This document shows positions 27,881 to 37,435 of a stretch of DNA of 64,000 nucleotides, piece by piece (position 1 is the stretch's first letter; the number at the start of each line of letters is the position of its first letter). Made by a program: the position numbers and the translations under genes. The notes beneath the pieces were generated by a model. The model saw only the letters and a list, made by a program, of their open reading frames with translations. It did not search any database and had not been told where the DNA came from. The DNA is from Lacipirellulaceae bacterium. Its GTDB lineage: Bacteria > Planctomycetota > Planctomycetia > Pirellulales > Lacipirellulaceae. Where the stretch lies: the NCBI GenBank assembly GCA_040218535.1, contig JAVJRG010000005.1:2090639-2154638 (forward strand). Reading direction: 5' to 3'.

Positions 27881-30610
27881 ATGTCCCAATGGAACCGAAC
27901 CAATTCGTCGCACCCGCAGCCTGGTGGAACCCTAGGGGACTTCTGCCTAAAGACGGTTGATTGGGGCCTAGCGGCAGTTTCGTTGATCGTCCCGTTGGCG
28001 TTCGGCGGAAATCATCACTTTGGGCGACTGCTTCTTGTCACAATTACTTGCGCCGTGGCAATCGCTTGGTTCACTAGGCAGGCTTTTACCCACGCCGACC
28101 GTGCTCGATCCGTACCGGGTCTCTGGTTGTTCGGACTGGCGACCTTGGTGGTGGGACTGCAGTTGGTGCAATTGCCGACGAGCTGGATTGCATCGCTTTC
28201 GCCTCGCATTAGCGAACTGCTTCCCATGTGGAGCCCCGGCGGTCTCAATGGGATCGGCCTAGGCAAGTGGCAAACCCTTTCGTTAGCGCCAGACTCAAGT
28301 CGTATCGCGCTGGTGATGATGCTGACCTACGGCTTACTGTTTACCGTCGCTTCTCAGCGACTTGTTGAGTTAGGAGATCTCCGCAAACGGCTTTACTGGC
28401 TTGCCGGGGGTGCTGCCTTAGCGGCAAGCATTGGATTACTACAAAAGTTTGGCAGCAACGGCTTGTTTCTTTGGTTTTACGAGCGACCTGGCTTTCTCGA
28501 TGACTTTGATCTCCGAGGCACCTTTGGTAATCGCAATCACCTCGGTCACTTCCTCGTTCTCGCCTTGGGTCCGCTCTTGGCCCTAACGATAGCCCATCTG
28601 CTCGACCGCGAGGCATCGAAAACGAAGCCGACAAGTTTTCAGCCCCAGACCCTCCAAAAAACTCTTTCCGACATCGGCTGGCAGACGTTCGTGCTCGGCG
28701 GAGCAACTCTGTTGGTCGCGTTTACCGCATTGCTGACACTTTCAAGAGGAGCAATGATCACGGTCGCGTTTGTGAGTTGCTTGACGCTGCTCGCCTGTTG
28801 GGTCCGAGGACTGCTAACGTCGCGAACAGTGGGAACTCTCGGAGGATTCGCCCTCGGAATCTTCGCGCTACTGACCGTCTACGGGTACGAAAAAGTTGCC
28901 CATCGCCTAGACGACCTAACCGTGACCTCTCTAGAGCAACTCGACAAAGACGGAGGGCGAAGGAGTATTTGGGCCGCCAATGTTGGTGCAATCAAACAAG
29001 GCGGCTGGTTCGGTTCGGGTACGGGGAGTCATTCGCGTATCTACCACGCCTACTTGAAGAAGTCGCAGCGCGACCTCTATGTCTATGCAGAGAATGGCTA
29101 CTTGCAAGTCCTCACGGAAAATGGCTTCCTTGGGGGATTCCTTTTGGTTCTGGCCCTGGCAGTTGGCTTACGCTGGGCTTTTGTGGCTATCTACTTCGCT
29201 CCCTCGAATCAGTCTTACTTGCTTGCAGTCGGCGTTGTTGCCAGTTTGGCGGCAAGTCTCTTGCAATCAACTTGGGATTTCGTCTGGTACAACCCGGCTT
29301 GTTTCGCAGCGACTCTCTTTCTCCTCGCCGTTCTTGCCAGACTTGCCGCGGAGGGTTCGCCCCGCCGTAGTGCGTATGACAAAGCGCCGCTCGACAGCTT
29401 TCGCTGGGTCACACCGATCGGTGTTACCGCTTTGGGAGCCGCGCTTGTTTTCTCAATGATTGGCCCGGGAATTGGCGCCTTGCACTGGGATAGCTACCTG
29501 CTTGCTTCGAGGGCACGAGAGAGGCTCTCACACGCCCGACTAGCGAAACCGCATAGCGAGTACGATCCCGAGTCGGAACGAGCCGAACTCACTGAGAAAT
29601 CAGTACTCTACGAGAGAATGCTCACCCACTTGAGGGCTGCCGTTCGCTGGCATCCGGGCAATGCCGACGCGCACCTGATGCTGGCGACCCGCGCGAAGAC
29701 GGCATTCATGCTTGAATCGATGAAAGCCCAAAACGCGATGCCCGTCCTAGAGATCCGTGACGCTGCTCTGGGGCGTTTCGCCAGTCCGCAGGAGCTCAAA
29801 GAGTGGCTCGTCGTGGCTTTCGGCGAGCATAGCCAGATGCTTTACGAAGCAAATCACCACGCGCAGCGAGCCGCAACCCTAAGTCCCCTCTTGGGAAAGG
29901 CCTACCTCCACTTGGCTGATCTCTGCTTCCTACGAACCGACAGACCCGACGTGATTGACGCCTGCGTTGCCCAGGCACTGCTTACTCAGCCTCAGAGCGG
30001 TGACGTCCTTTTCTCAGCCGGTCAGCAGAAGCTGGTCCAAGGAGAGACAGCCAAAGCCTTTGAGTTTTGGCAAGACGCTTTTCAGGACGAAGGCATCCAT
30101 CAGCAACGCATTATTCAATTGCTCGCAGCACAGTTGCCTGCTCCTGCCTTTCTGGAAATGTTCCAGCCAAAATGGGATACGCTTCGCCCGCTCTGGACCC
30201 ACTATCGTGCTTCAGCTCGTACTGCTGAAGAACTTATAGCCATCACGGAGTATGCAGTCGCTCAGGCAAAGCGTGAGATGCCTTCGCTCTCGCGCGAAGC
30301 AGCGGGAAGCCTCTGGTTGCGACTGGCGACCATGCAGATCGAAACCCATCAAGCGGAAGCAGCGCTGCAAAGCCTAGCAACGGCGGTACGAGTTACCCCT
30401 GAGAATTACGGCACGCGACGCCTGCTTGGTTTAACCCTTGCCGAGGCAGGTAGAATCGAGGAAGCAGAAACGCATCTCGACTGGTGCCTCATTCGGCGTC
30501 CCCGGGACGAAAGCGTGAAACAGACGATTCAAGCGATTTCCAAAGCCCGGCTCGCAGCGCTACGAAGCGAGAACCGCGAGACGAGCTTGACACCAACGTC
30601 GTTCCAATAG
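27881..30610 (+). CDS. O-antigen ligase/polymerase family membrane protein with C-terminal TPR-like region
   Basis: Protein of 909 aa from the ATG at 27881. About 11 membrane segments occupy the first 520 residues and include the Wzy_C/WaaL region (RGTFGNRNHLGHFLVLALG, LTLSRGAMITVAF, GWFGSGTGSHSRIYHAY). The C-terminal 350 residues are soluble helical repeats (DAHLMLATRAKTAF, AYLHLADLCFL, RRLLGLTLAEAGRIEEAETH) resembling TPRs. It could polymerise repeat units or attach chains to an acceptor. Ligases and polymerases of this family cannot be separated from sequence alone. Confidence 0.83.
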   Translation: MSQWNRTNSSHPQPGGTLGDFCLKTVDWGLAAVSLIVPLAFGGNHHFGRLLLVTITCAVAIAWFTRQAFTHADRARSVPGLWLFGLATLVVGLQLVQLPTSWIASLSPRISELLPMWSPGGLNGIGLGKWQTLSLAPDSSRIALVMMLTYGLLFTVASQRLVELGDLRKRLYWLAGGAALAASIGLLQKFGSNGLFLWFYERPGFLDDFDLRGTFGNRNHLGHFLVLALGPLLALTIAHLLDREASKTKPTSFQPQTLQKTLSDIGWQTFVLGGATLLVAFTALLTLSRGAMITVAFVSCLTLLACWVRGLLTSRTVGTLGGFALGIFALLTVYGYEKVAHRLDDLTVTSLEQLDKDGGRRSIWAANVGAIKQGGWFGSGTGSHSRIYHAYLKKSQRDLYVYAENGYLQVLTENGFLGGFLLVLALAVGLRWAFVAIYFAPSNQSYLLAVGVVASLAASLLQSTWDFVWYNPACFAATLFLLAVLARLAAEGSPRRSAYDKAPLDSFRWVTPIGVTALGAALVFSMIGPGIGALHWDSYLLASRARERLSHARLAKPHSEYDPESERAELTEKSVLYERMLTHLRAAVRWHPGNADAHLMLATRAKTAFMLESMKAQNAMPVLEIRDAALGRFASPQELKEWLVVAFGEHSQMLYEANHHAQRAATLSPLLGKAYLHLADLCFLRTDRPDVIDACVAQALLTQPQSGDVLFSAGQQKLVQGETAKAFEFWQDAFQDEGIHQQRIIQLLAAQLPAPAFLEMFQPKWDTLRPLWTHYRASARTAEELIAITEYAVAQAKREMPSLSREAAGSLWLRLATMQIETHQAEAALQSLATAVRVTPENYGTRRLLGLTLAEAGRIEEAETHLDWCLIRRPRDESVKQTIQAISKARLAALRSENRETSLTPTSFQ

Positions 30611-30644
30611 ATGACGCAACATTCAGTGCTACCCGAATCTTACC

Positions 30645-32501
30645 ATGACCCACCAACAACGAATCGCTCGTGTCCTGGCTCAATTGGCGTTGCTCTCGCC
30701 GATTCTGGTTTGCGCGTATTGGGCTTCGTATATGCTGAGGTTCTCTGGAGCGATTCCAGAATTCGCGCAGCACGCGTTCACCAGCACCGTCGCCATCATG
30801 CTGGCCATTAAAGCGACCTCGCTGGTGTGGTTCCGCGCTCATCATCTGTGGAGCCGATATGTCAGCCTCCACGACCTACAGATTCTTGCTCAAGCAGTCA
30901 CAATTGCCACCCTCGGTTTCACCCTGCTGGACGCGTTGCTACTTCCCAACATCATCATTCCCCGCAGCGTGATCTTGCTCGACTGGGGAGTTACGCTCGT
31001 CGCTTTGGCCACGGTGCGTGCTCTGCCTCGTGTCATGAGCAACTTGCAATGGAAAGCGAAGGCCCACGAAGGTGTCCGCGCCTTCATCGTCGGGGCGACC
31101 GACTCTGGAGAGACCCTCCTGCGAACCTTGCACGGCAAATCGAGCCTTGCCTACAAGTGCGTCGGTATTCTCGATGATCGACCACGCTACCGAGGTCGAC
31201 GACTCGCCGGAGTCGAGGTCTTAGGCGGCCTCGACGACACGGCACGCCTCGTCAAACAGTACCATGTGGCCGAAGTCTTGATCACCGCTGGCGAACTCCC
31301 AGGTCTGCGTGTGCGTCAGTTGATGGACTTGGCAGAAGAAAATAACTTCAGGGTCAAAGTCCTTCCCAGTTACGATCAACTGCTCGCGGAACAAGTCGCC
31401 GTTCAGCCGAGACCGGTCGCCATCGCGGACCTCTTAGGAAGACCCCATGTCGAGCTCGACGACTCAGACACACGAGATTGGCTTAACGGAAAGACGTTGC
31501 TTGTCACTGGTAGTTCAGGAAGCATCGGCTCGGAAGTTTGCCGTCAGCTACTGAAAATGAATCCAGCGAAGCTAGTCGTGCTCGACCGATCAGAGACAGG
31601 TCAGTTTTTCCTGGAACGTGAGCTACGACGATTGCATCCGAGTTCAAACATTGAAGTGGCACTGGCCGACATCAACGACGGCGATCGCCTCGAAGCAGTG
31701 TTTGAGCAGTACCAGCCCGACATCGTCTTCCACGCGGCTGCTTACAAGCACGTGCCATTGATGGAGGCTCATGTTGGCGAGGGCGTGAAGAATATCGCAC
31801 TGGCAACTCGCAAGCTGGCCGACCTGGCACACGACTTCGAAGTCGAAAGTTTCGTCATGATTTCGACGGACAAGGCGGTCAACCCGACCAGCGTCATGGG
31901 TTCGTGCAAACGCCTCGCGGAGCAGTATGTGCAGGCGAAGGCCTCAACCTCAGACACTCGCTTTGTCACCGTACGTTTCGGAAATGTGCTCGATTCAGCC
32001 GGCAGCGTCGTGCCCATCTTCCGCGAACAGATCGCCCGGGGCGGACCGATTACCGTCACCGACGAGAAGATGGTCCGCTACTTCATGATGATTCCCGAAG
32101 CGGCCCAACTCGTCATCCAAGCCGGTGCGATGGGGCAAGGGGGTGAGATCTTCGTCCTCGACATGGGCGAACCGGTCCGCATCGTCGACCTCGCCAAAGA
32201 CATGATTCGCCTGTCAGGACTGCGCGTCGATGAGGATATCGAAATCAAATTCTCAGGCCTCCGCCCAGGCGAAAAACTCTACGAGGAACTGTATGGCACA
32301 GAAGAAAACCATACCGAGACCCCTCACCCTAAAATCATGGTCGCCGAAAGCAAGACACGATCGCTGCTGGAAATCATCTATGATTTCTCACGGCTTGAAG
32401 AAGTCGCCAACGGACCTAATGATGTTTGTGCCGCGATGCTGCAGGAAATTATTCCGCTGACTGGGAAGCGAACGGCCAGCGCGAAACGGCTAGCGGCCTA
32501 G
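30645..32501 (+). CDS. CapD/FlaA1-like membrane-anchored nucleotide-sugar 4,6-dehydratase
   Basis: Protein of 618 aa with four N-terminal membrane helices, a CoA-binding-like fold (AFIVGATDSGETLLRTLHG) and a C-terminal extended SDR domain with TGSSGSIGSEVCRQLLK near residue 288, HAAAYKHVPLMEAH and STDKAVNPTSVMGSCKR. The SCK sequence replaces the YxxxK dyad, as in CapD/WbpM-type enzymes with a modified catalytic site. It likely converts a UDP-HexNAc to a 4-keto-6-deoxy sugar. That product could feed the DegT aminotransferase at 39798-40955 or the E1/reductase genes, which is inference. Confidence 0.9.
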   Translation: MTHQQRIARVLAQLALLSPILVCAYWASYMLRFSGAIPEFAQHAFTSTVAIMLAIKATSLVWFRAHHLWSRYVSLHDLQILAQAVTIATLGFTLLDALLLPNIIIPRSVILLDWGVTLVALATVRALPRVMSNLQWKAKAHEGVRAFIVGATDSGETLLRTLHGKSSLAYKCVGILDDRPRYRGRRLAGVEVLGGLDDTARLVKQYHVAEVLITAGELPGLRVRQLMDLAEENNFRVKVLPSYDQLLAEQVAVQPRPVAIADLLGRPHVELDDSDTRDWLNGKTLLVTGSSGSIGSEVCRQLLKMNPAKLVVLDRSETGQFFLERELRRLHPSSNIEVALADINDGDRLEAVFEQYQPDIVFHAAAYKHVPLMEAHVGEGVKNIALATRKLADLAHDFEVESFVMISTDKAVNPTSVMGSCKRLAEQYVQAKASTSDTRFVTVRFGNVLDSAGSVVPIFREQIARGGPITVTDEKMVRYFMMIPEAAQLVIQAGAMGQGGEIFVLDMGEPVRIVDLAKDMIRLSGLRVDEDIEIKFSGLRPGEKLYEELYGTEENHTETPHPKIMVAESKTRSLLEIIYDFSRLEEVANGPNDVCAAMLQEIIPLTGKRTASAKRLAA

Positions 32502-32727
32502 CTCTCATGATCACGAGAGTATTGTCCAGCGTTCGTGTAGTTTTTGTCTGCCGTGCGAGCACAAGCAATCTTCCCGGGTTGCTTGATTTACCCCCGACTC
32601 GACCCTAGAATCGGGGTCCCACTCGCCAGCGGGGAGCGTATGCTTCCTCCGATTACTGGCGATTTCGTTAGGTTTGTCTCCGAAGCGATCACCTCCAGCT
32701 TCTTGCATCTTCGAAAGAGAAACAATC

Positions 32728-33666
32728 ATGAATTTCCGTACGCTCGTAACTAATCTCGCGGCCCGCGCTCTGCTCGCCGCCGTCGCACTGCTGGCTTCTA
32801 CGAACGCCGCCCGTGCCGAGGACTTACGAGGCGGCCTCTTCGCCGGCCTGTCCAACCTAGACAACTACGCCAACGCTCAGCTCGACGCATTTCAGGATGA
32901 GGCTGGCTTCGTTGGCGTGCTTGAAGAGAACCAAGTCGACGGGCCAAGCCTTGTGCCAGTCACCCTTAACAGTAACTTCACCTTTGGTACCGAAGAGGAC
33001 AACGGCGTCTTCGCCATTTCCGGCAACGCCTCGGCGCAGTCCGTTGCCGGCATCCTGCGCGCCTCGGCTCGCACCACGGTTACCGACAACACCGTTTCCG
33101 ACTTCAGCGTCCCCTTCCTCACTGACGATAGTGACGACCCCGCAGGCATCCCCACGACCGCCGGCTTTAGCGCCTATGCCGGATTCACCGATCGACTTCA
33201 ATACGGCGGCACCGCCACCAACTACGGCTCGCGGTTCCTCTTCCGCCTCACGGGCCGTATCGACAACCCCGGTGCCTTCGTCGTCGTCACGATCCAACAC
33301 GCTGAACAGCCCGCCCAGTCCTTCTTCTTCACCGAAGTCGGTATCTTTAACGAGGTCGTCTCCACCGAGGCTTACGTACACGGCGGCGGCTTCCAGGAAC
33401 TCTCCGTCGACATTCAGGTCTCCGCCGACGCTGACCCCATGTTAGACTTGGACGGCGACACACTCGCCGCCGACTTCAGCAACACCCTCGAGATCATCGG
33501 CTTCGAGCTCCGCGACGCCGACACCAACCAACTCCTCACCAACGAAACCGTCACCACCTTCGCCGGCGGCACCCTGCCGATCACCGCCATCCCCGAGCCC
33601 ACCGCGATCATCCTGCTTGCTATCGGCGGCCTCGCATTCACTAGGCGACTGAGAGGACATCGCTGA
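32728..33666 (+). CDS. PEP-CTERM sorting-domain secreted protein
   Basis: Protein of 312 aa with a signal peptide (ALLAAVALLASTNAARA) and a C-terminal sorting signal IPEPTAIILLAIGGLAF followed by TRRLRGHR. PEP-CTERM proteins are processed by an exosortase and are usually encoded by genomes that also make exopolysaccharide. The middle region has no recognised domain, is rich in acidic and small residues, and looks like a beta-rich extracellular domain. GAAAGAGA precedes the ATG at 32728. It follows the capD gene by 226 bp, so it probably has its own promoter. No exosortase gene is in this window. Confidence 0.85.
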   Translation: MNFRTLVTNLAARALLAAVALLASTNAARAEDLRGGLFAGLSNLDNYANAQLDAFQDEAGFVGVLEENQVDGPSLVPVTLNSNFTFGTEEDNGVFAISGNASAQSVAGILRASARTTVTDNTVSDFSVPFLTDDSDDPAGIPTTAGFSAYAGFTDRLQYGGTATNYGSRFLFRLTGRIDNPGAFVVVTIQHAEQPAQSFFFTEVGIFNEVVSTEAYVHGGGFQELSVDIQVSADADPMLDLDGDTLAADFSNTLEIIGFELRDADTNQLLTNETVTTFAGGTLPITAIPEPTAIILLAIGGLAFTRRLRGHR

Positions 33667-33810
33667 GAATCCCCAAACATAGATTATTCCTCGGCGTTCT
33701 TAGTTCGCACGCTAGCAACGCGAAACAACATTTTCTGGACAGTTAGAATTCCATTCGTTCAGGACACCAGTCAGGTAGCATTGAGAGTGATCAAGAGATT
33801 TCAAAGCTCG

Positions 33811-35667
33811 CTAAGACCCACTCCGTCCATCAGCTCGAATTCGCTGCTCCAGGCGAGTCTCAACCCGCACGTCGGTTGCTCGCACAAACTCCTGCCTCGC
33901 CATCTCCGCAAGATCATTCAGGAGCTCGTCACTGGCTTCTTGCGGCGAGGCCACGACGAGTTGCAATTCTTGCCCCTGTTGGGATCGCAGTAGCTTGACC
34001 TCTAGGACTCGCGTGTCAGGTTCTTCGGCCACGCGCTGGGCGACCGCCTTTCGAAAACTTCGGGGCAACTGCACGGGAGAGATCCATTCGTAGATCCCTA
34101 AGCCTGCCATGATGACCACAAGTGCCGCCAGGGCACGGGGAGCCCACGAGGAAACGAAGCTATGCGCGTGAGCGCTGCGTATCCCCACCGCCCATAAACT
34201 GCAAGCGGCGCCCAGAATGATCGCCACGATGTTCGTCAGAAAGAGCAGTCCGGCCCCGAACGCCAGCTCGAGCCTTCCCATCGCTAAGCAGATTCCGGCA
34301 GTCGCAATCGGCGGCACCAAGGCCGCGGCAATGGCCACACCAGGCAGTGCGGACAACAGATTCGGCCTACCGTTGGCATAAGCCGCGGCCAGTCCGCTGG
34401 CGAATGCGATGATGAGGTCGGGGACCCGTGGCGAACAGCGGGCGAGCATCTCAGCGGTTGGTGATTCTGGTTGGACGAGCAGACCCAACAGAGCGCCGAC
34501 CGCCAGCGCAACGAGAAACCCTCTCGTCACCGCCCCGACCGAAGACTGGGCCAAAAGACGGTTTCCTTGAACGAGCGCCAGCCCGGCTCCCAGCAGCGGC
34601 GTCATCAGCGGTGCGACCAGCATGGCTCCGATCACCACTGCCGTGGAGTTCTGCAGGAGCCCTAACCCGGCGATCAAAGTCGAGAGCAGAATTAGCGCGA
34701 CAAAATCCACGTCCCAGCGAGAACTTCGATGCACCCGCTCCACAAGATCAACCCGACGGCCACGATCGAGTTGCGGGACGATATCGCTCACCACCCGACG
34801 GCACGCAGCAACGAAGCGGCTTCGCCAAGGCGCTGAGGGCCGAATAACAATCGTTGTCGGTCGAAGTTCTGAGGAGACAATCTGCTCAGTGATCGATGAA
34901 AAGAAAAAGCGATGGACAATCGAATGATAGCTCGCCCCTAGAATCAGCAAGTCAGCCCGATCGTTGGCTTCATCCTTGATCCCGCTGATCACCTCGTCAC
35001 AGACGAGGGATCGCGTAGCGACCCGCTCCTCTTGATCATCCGCGTACCGATGGACGAGCTTTCTGATCGTACGCTCACCCACAAGTGCTGCCGATTCGTC
35101 GACATCCTCTTGCAGATAAATAGCCTCAACTTGGCCATCGCAGTCCTCGGCAAGATCGGTCGCTAAGCGAATCGCGTCGGCCGTATTCCGTGATCCGCGT
35201 GTTGGAACAACCACCCTGTTGCACGCCAACGGATCTCCCTCGCCCAGGCAAAGTTGCAAGGTGGTGCAGGGCGCTTGCAGAAACAACTCTCGCTGTAGGG
35301 CAAAGTCTGCGGACTTACTCTTCGAGCCTCGATGCCGCGGGAGGATCAGAAACTCCGCTTCGACTTCCAATAGGTCAGCAAGAATGGGATCAACCGGCTC
35401 GGCAAGTCGTACTTTCTTGAGCTTGCAATCTGAAAGCCAAGGTTCTGCGTCTGTGTGTGCCTTCTGGATGATGCCAGCAACTTCTTCAACTTCTCCGCTT
35501 TCTGAGAGACTCTCTTGCCCTAAGTCGACCGTTTCGAAGACTTCCTTCTTCGACTTTCGCACATCGTAGACGACCAAATTCTGACCGCGTGCCGAGGAAA
35601 TCTTCATTGCCCACTTGAGATAGAACTCAGGCTGAAAATCTTGGGGGATAATTAACGCGACACTCAT
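33811..35667 (-). CDS. Universal-stress/DUF389 membrane protein
   Basis: Protein of 618 aa. The first 290 residues carry two USP-like alpha/beta units (MSVALIIPQDFQPEFYLKW; NRVVVPTRGSRNTADAIRLA, with LLILGASYHSIVHRFFF), and the rest is a DUF389 membrane domain with about six helices (STAVVIGAMLVAPLMTPLLG, GVAIAAALVPPIATAGI). A soluble C-terminal segment follows the last helix. The molecular function of DUF389 is not established; a transport or stress role is inferred from the USP fusion. It ends 144 bp from the convergent PEP-CTERM gene. Confidence 0.85.
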   Translation of the reverse strand: MSVALIIPQDFQPEFYLKWAMKISSARGQNLVVYDVRKSKKEVFETVDLGQESLSESGEVEEVAGIIQKAHTDAEPWLSDCKLKKVRLAEPVDPILADLLEVEAEFLILPRHRGSKSKSADFALQRELFLQAPCTTLQLCLGEGDPLACNRVVVPTRGSRNTADAIRLATDLAEDCDGQVEAIYLQEDVDESAALVGERTIRKLVHRYADDQEERVATRSLVCDEVISGIKDEANDRADLLILGASYHSIVHRFFFSSITEQIVSSELRPTTIVIRPSAPWRSRFVAACRRVVSDIVPQLDRGRRVDLVERVHRSSRWDVDFVALILLSTLIAGLGLLQNSTAVVIGAMLVAPLMTPLLGAGLALVQGNRLLAQSSVGAVTRGFLVALAVGALLGLLVQPESPTAEMLARCSPRVPDLIIAFASGLAAAYANGRPNLLSALPGVAIAAALVPPIATAGICLAMGRLELAFGAGLLFLTNIVAIILGAACSLWAVGIRSAHAHSFVSSWAPRALAALVVIMAGLGIYEWISPVQLPRSFRKAVAQRVAEEPDTRVLEVKLLRSQQGQELQLVVASPQEASDELLNDLAEMARQEFVRATDVRVETRLEQRIRADGRSGS

Positions 35668-35765
35668 GCAGATTCAATTCGAAGAGGCAGAACCGAAAGG
35701 GGATGTCAGGCAATGTACCCTCCCCACCGATCGTTTGCCATTCTGCAATCTGGGAATGTAGGCAT

Positions 35766-35800
35766 GAAAAACGCCGTAGAACCGATTTGGTTCTACGGCG
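35766..35800 (-). terminator. Rho-independent terminator of the gene at 35831-36421
   Basis: A perfect 12-bp stem CGCCGTAGAACC / GGTTCTACGGCG (35772-35783 and 35789-35800) with a 5-nt loop is followed, on the minus strand, by a run of five T. It lies about 30 bp after the stop of the secreted protein gene. Confidence 0.9.
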
Positions 35801-35830
35801 ATGGAGGAAACTCAGTTCTCAAACACGCGA

Positions 35831-36421
35831 CTACGGAGTTGTCGAAGAGTTATCGTCATCATCAGAGTTGTGAATCGCGACAGGAATCGCAATGGCTGCA
35901 GCGACCACGCCGGCGACAACCAAGGGGTGCGTCATCGCTTCCTTGAACCCGCCATATCCGGCTGCCACGGGGCTGCCACAGTACGTTTGGCCACGCACAA
36001 TCTGTTCGCCTGAGATCAGCATCACGCCCTGGTTGGCCTTCGGCGGAGCGGCCGCTTGCTTCCAGACGCGACAAGGCTTGAGCTGCTTACCAACCTGCAA
36101 TTGGTAACTGCCTGTCGCCACGTTGTCGAAACGGAATTCACCGCGCGCGCTCGTTTGCACAAAACGAGTTTTCTTGCCTTGGATCAAAGCCACCTTGGCC
36201 TTCGCTTGAGGCTGTCCCTGGACGTTGACGATCTCGCCAATGAGCCGACCGTTGGCATCCAATGCCACGTCTACGGTCTTTACCGCAGGTTGAGTGATTT
36301 GTGTCTTCGCTTGCACCTGAGGTGCGACGACAGGCGGTTTCGCCATGACCTGCATCGGAACAACCACTGTCGCTGCGGCCACCCATGCGCATGTCCGCTG
36401 CCACCATGTGTGACGTTTCAT
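35831..36421 (-). CDS. Secreted carboxypeptidase-regulatory-like protein with hydrophobic C-terminus and acidic tail
   Basis: Protein of 196 aa with a signal peptide (MKRHTWWQRTCAWVAAATVV, cut near VMAK). Residues about 55-120 resemble a carboxypeptidase regulatory-like beta-sandwich (GRLIGEIVNVQGQPQAKAKV, SARGEFRFDNVATGSYQLQV). The C-terminus is a hydrophobic stretch HPLVVAGVVAAAIAIPVAI followed by HNSDDDDNSSTTP. The paralogue at 36607-37140 has the same architecture and a near-identical tail. Function unknown; a surface or envelope-attached protein is inferred. It has its own terminator. Confidence 0.8.
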   Translation of the reverse strand: MKRHTWWQRTCAWVAAATVVVPMQVMAKPPVVAPQVQAKTQITQPAVKTVDVALDANGRLIGEIVNVQGQPQAKAKVALIQGKKTRFVQTSARGEFRFDNVATGSYQLQVGKQLKPCRVWKQAAAPPKANQGVMLISGEQIVRGQTYCGSPVAAGYGGFKEAMTHPLVVAGVVAAAIAIPVAIHNSDDDDNSSTTP

Positions 36422-36544
36422 CTCTAAAATCCTCCGGAATTCCCCCCGACGTGAGAAAACTCGCGTGGGTCATCGCCCACACCGTTGCCGCGGAAAGTAG
36501 CAAACGGGCGATCATGTCGCCATAGCATCACCCACCCAGCGCAT

Positions 36545-36580
36545 AAAAAAAGCCGCCTCGGTATTTCTACCGGGCGGCTT
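36545..36580 (-). terminator. Rho-independent terminator of the gene at 36607-37140
   Basis: The stem pairs AAGCCGCC and the following CGGTA with TACCG and GGCGGCTT around a short loop; on the minus strand the stem is followed by seven T. It lies about 27 bp after the stop of the 177-residue secreted protein gene, and separates it from its paralogue. Confidence 0.88.
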
Positions 36581-36606
36581 CGGATGTCCCGCATTGCTAG
36601 CAACGA

Positions 36607-37140
36607 TTAAGGACCCGTTGCTGCGTTGTCGTCGTCGTCATCGACTGCTAAAGGAATCGCAACCGCAGCGGCAACGATACCGGCAGTCATAATTGGGTGA
36701 GTTGCGACCCAGTTCGTGACCGTAGCGAAAGGACCAGCACCATGGTTGCCCAACACAGCCTGATCACCGGCAACTGCCATTAGACCAGTGCTGGCGGCTG
36801 GTGGAGCCGTTTTGGGTGCCCACAGACGGTACGAACCTTGATGTCCGGGGGCAGCTACTTGGTAAACTCCGCCCTTCAGGTGAGCCACAGTGAATTCGCC
36901 TTTGGCGTTGGTGGCGACGCGGATGATTTCGCGACCGTTCTTTTGAATCGAAACGGGAGCGGATGCTACAGCGGTTCCCTGCGGAGTCATAATTTGTCCC
37001 ACGAGAACGCCGCCATCACGGAGTGCGATATCCGAGGGTCGAGCTTGCTTAGCCGCTGGGGCTGCCATCGCAATTGGTGAGATAAGCATGCTGGCACAGG
37101 CGACAGCAGCGGCAGCAAATTGAATCTTGATTCGTTTCAT
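36607..37140 (-). CDS. Secreted paralogue with carboxypeptidase-regulatory-like domain and acidic tail
   Basis: Protein of 177 aa with a signal peptide (FAAAAVACASMLISPIAMA). The middle GGVLVGQIMTPQGTAVASAP and NAKGEFTVAHLKGGVYQVAA matches the beta-sandwich domain of its neighbour at 35831-36421. The C-terminus reads HPIMTAGIVAAAVAIPLAV then DDDDDNAATGP, aligning with the neighbour's tail. Tandem duplication followed by divergence is the simplest explanation. The tail could be a membrane anchor with an acidic periplasmic or surface end; that is inference. It has its own terminator. Confidence 0.8.
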   Translation of the reverse strand: MKRIKIQFAAAAVACASMLISPIAMAAPAAKQARPSDIALRDGGVLVGQIMTPQGTAVASAPVSIQKNGREIIRVATNAKGEFTVAHLKGGVYQVAAPGHQGSYRLWAPKTAPPAASTGLMAVAGDQAVLGNHGAGPFATVTNWVATHPIMTAGIVAAAVAIPLAVDDDDDNAATGP

Positions 37141-37435
37141 TGTCTTGAAATCCTTTTCAGAGTCCGCACAGGATAGTTTCAGAAGAGCTTCGCCTTCAAA
37201 CAGCTTCCTTTCGACTCCGAATAGCTCGCAGTTCCATCCAGAGTCGCTTGCCGCTGAGACCTCCCACCAGCGCTAGCGTCAGCTACGCCGAGAAAGACTC
37301 CGCTTTGAGAATCATCGGCAGCCGGGCGAGCTGTCTGTAGTCAATCGAGCTGACTATTCAGGGATTCCACTAAATCGTCAGATTCTTCCTATTCTGCCAG
37401 GCTCAAAGTCGCATAGCGAAGGTGACGCAGGCTGC

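Noticed and set aside
32502..32727. Possible riboswitch or sigma-54 site before the first PEP-CTERM gene
   Set aside because: A small CCCCGA/TCGGGG stem is visible near 32601-32625, but no conserved riboswitch core and no GG-N10-GC pair was found.
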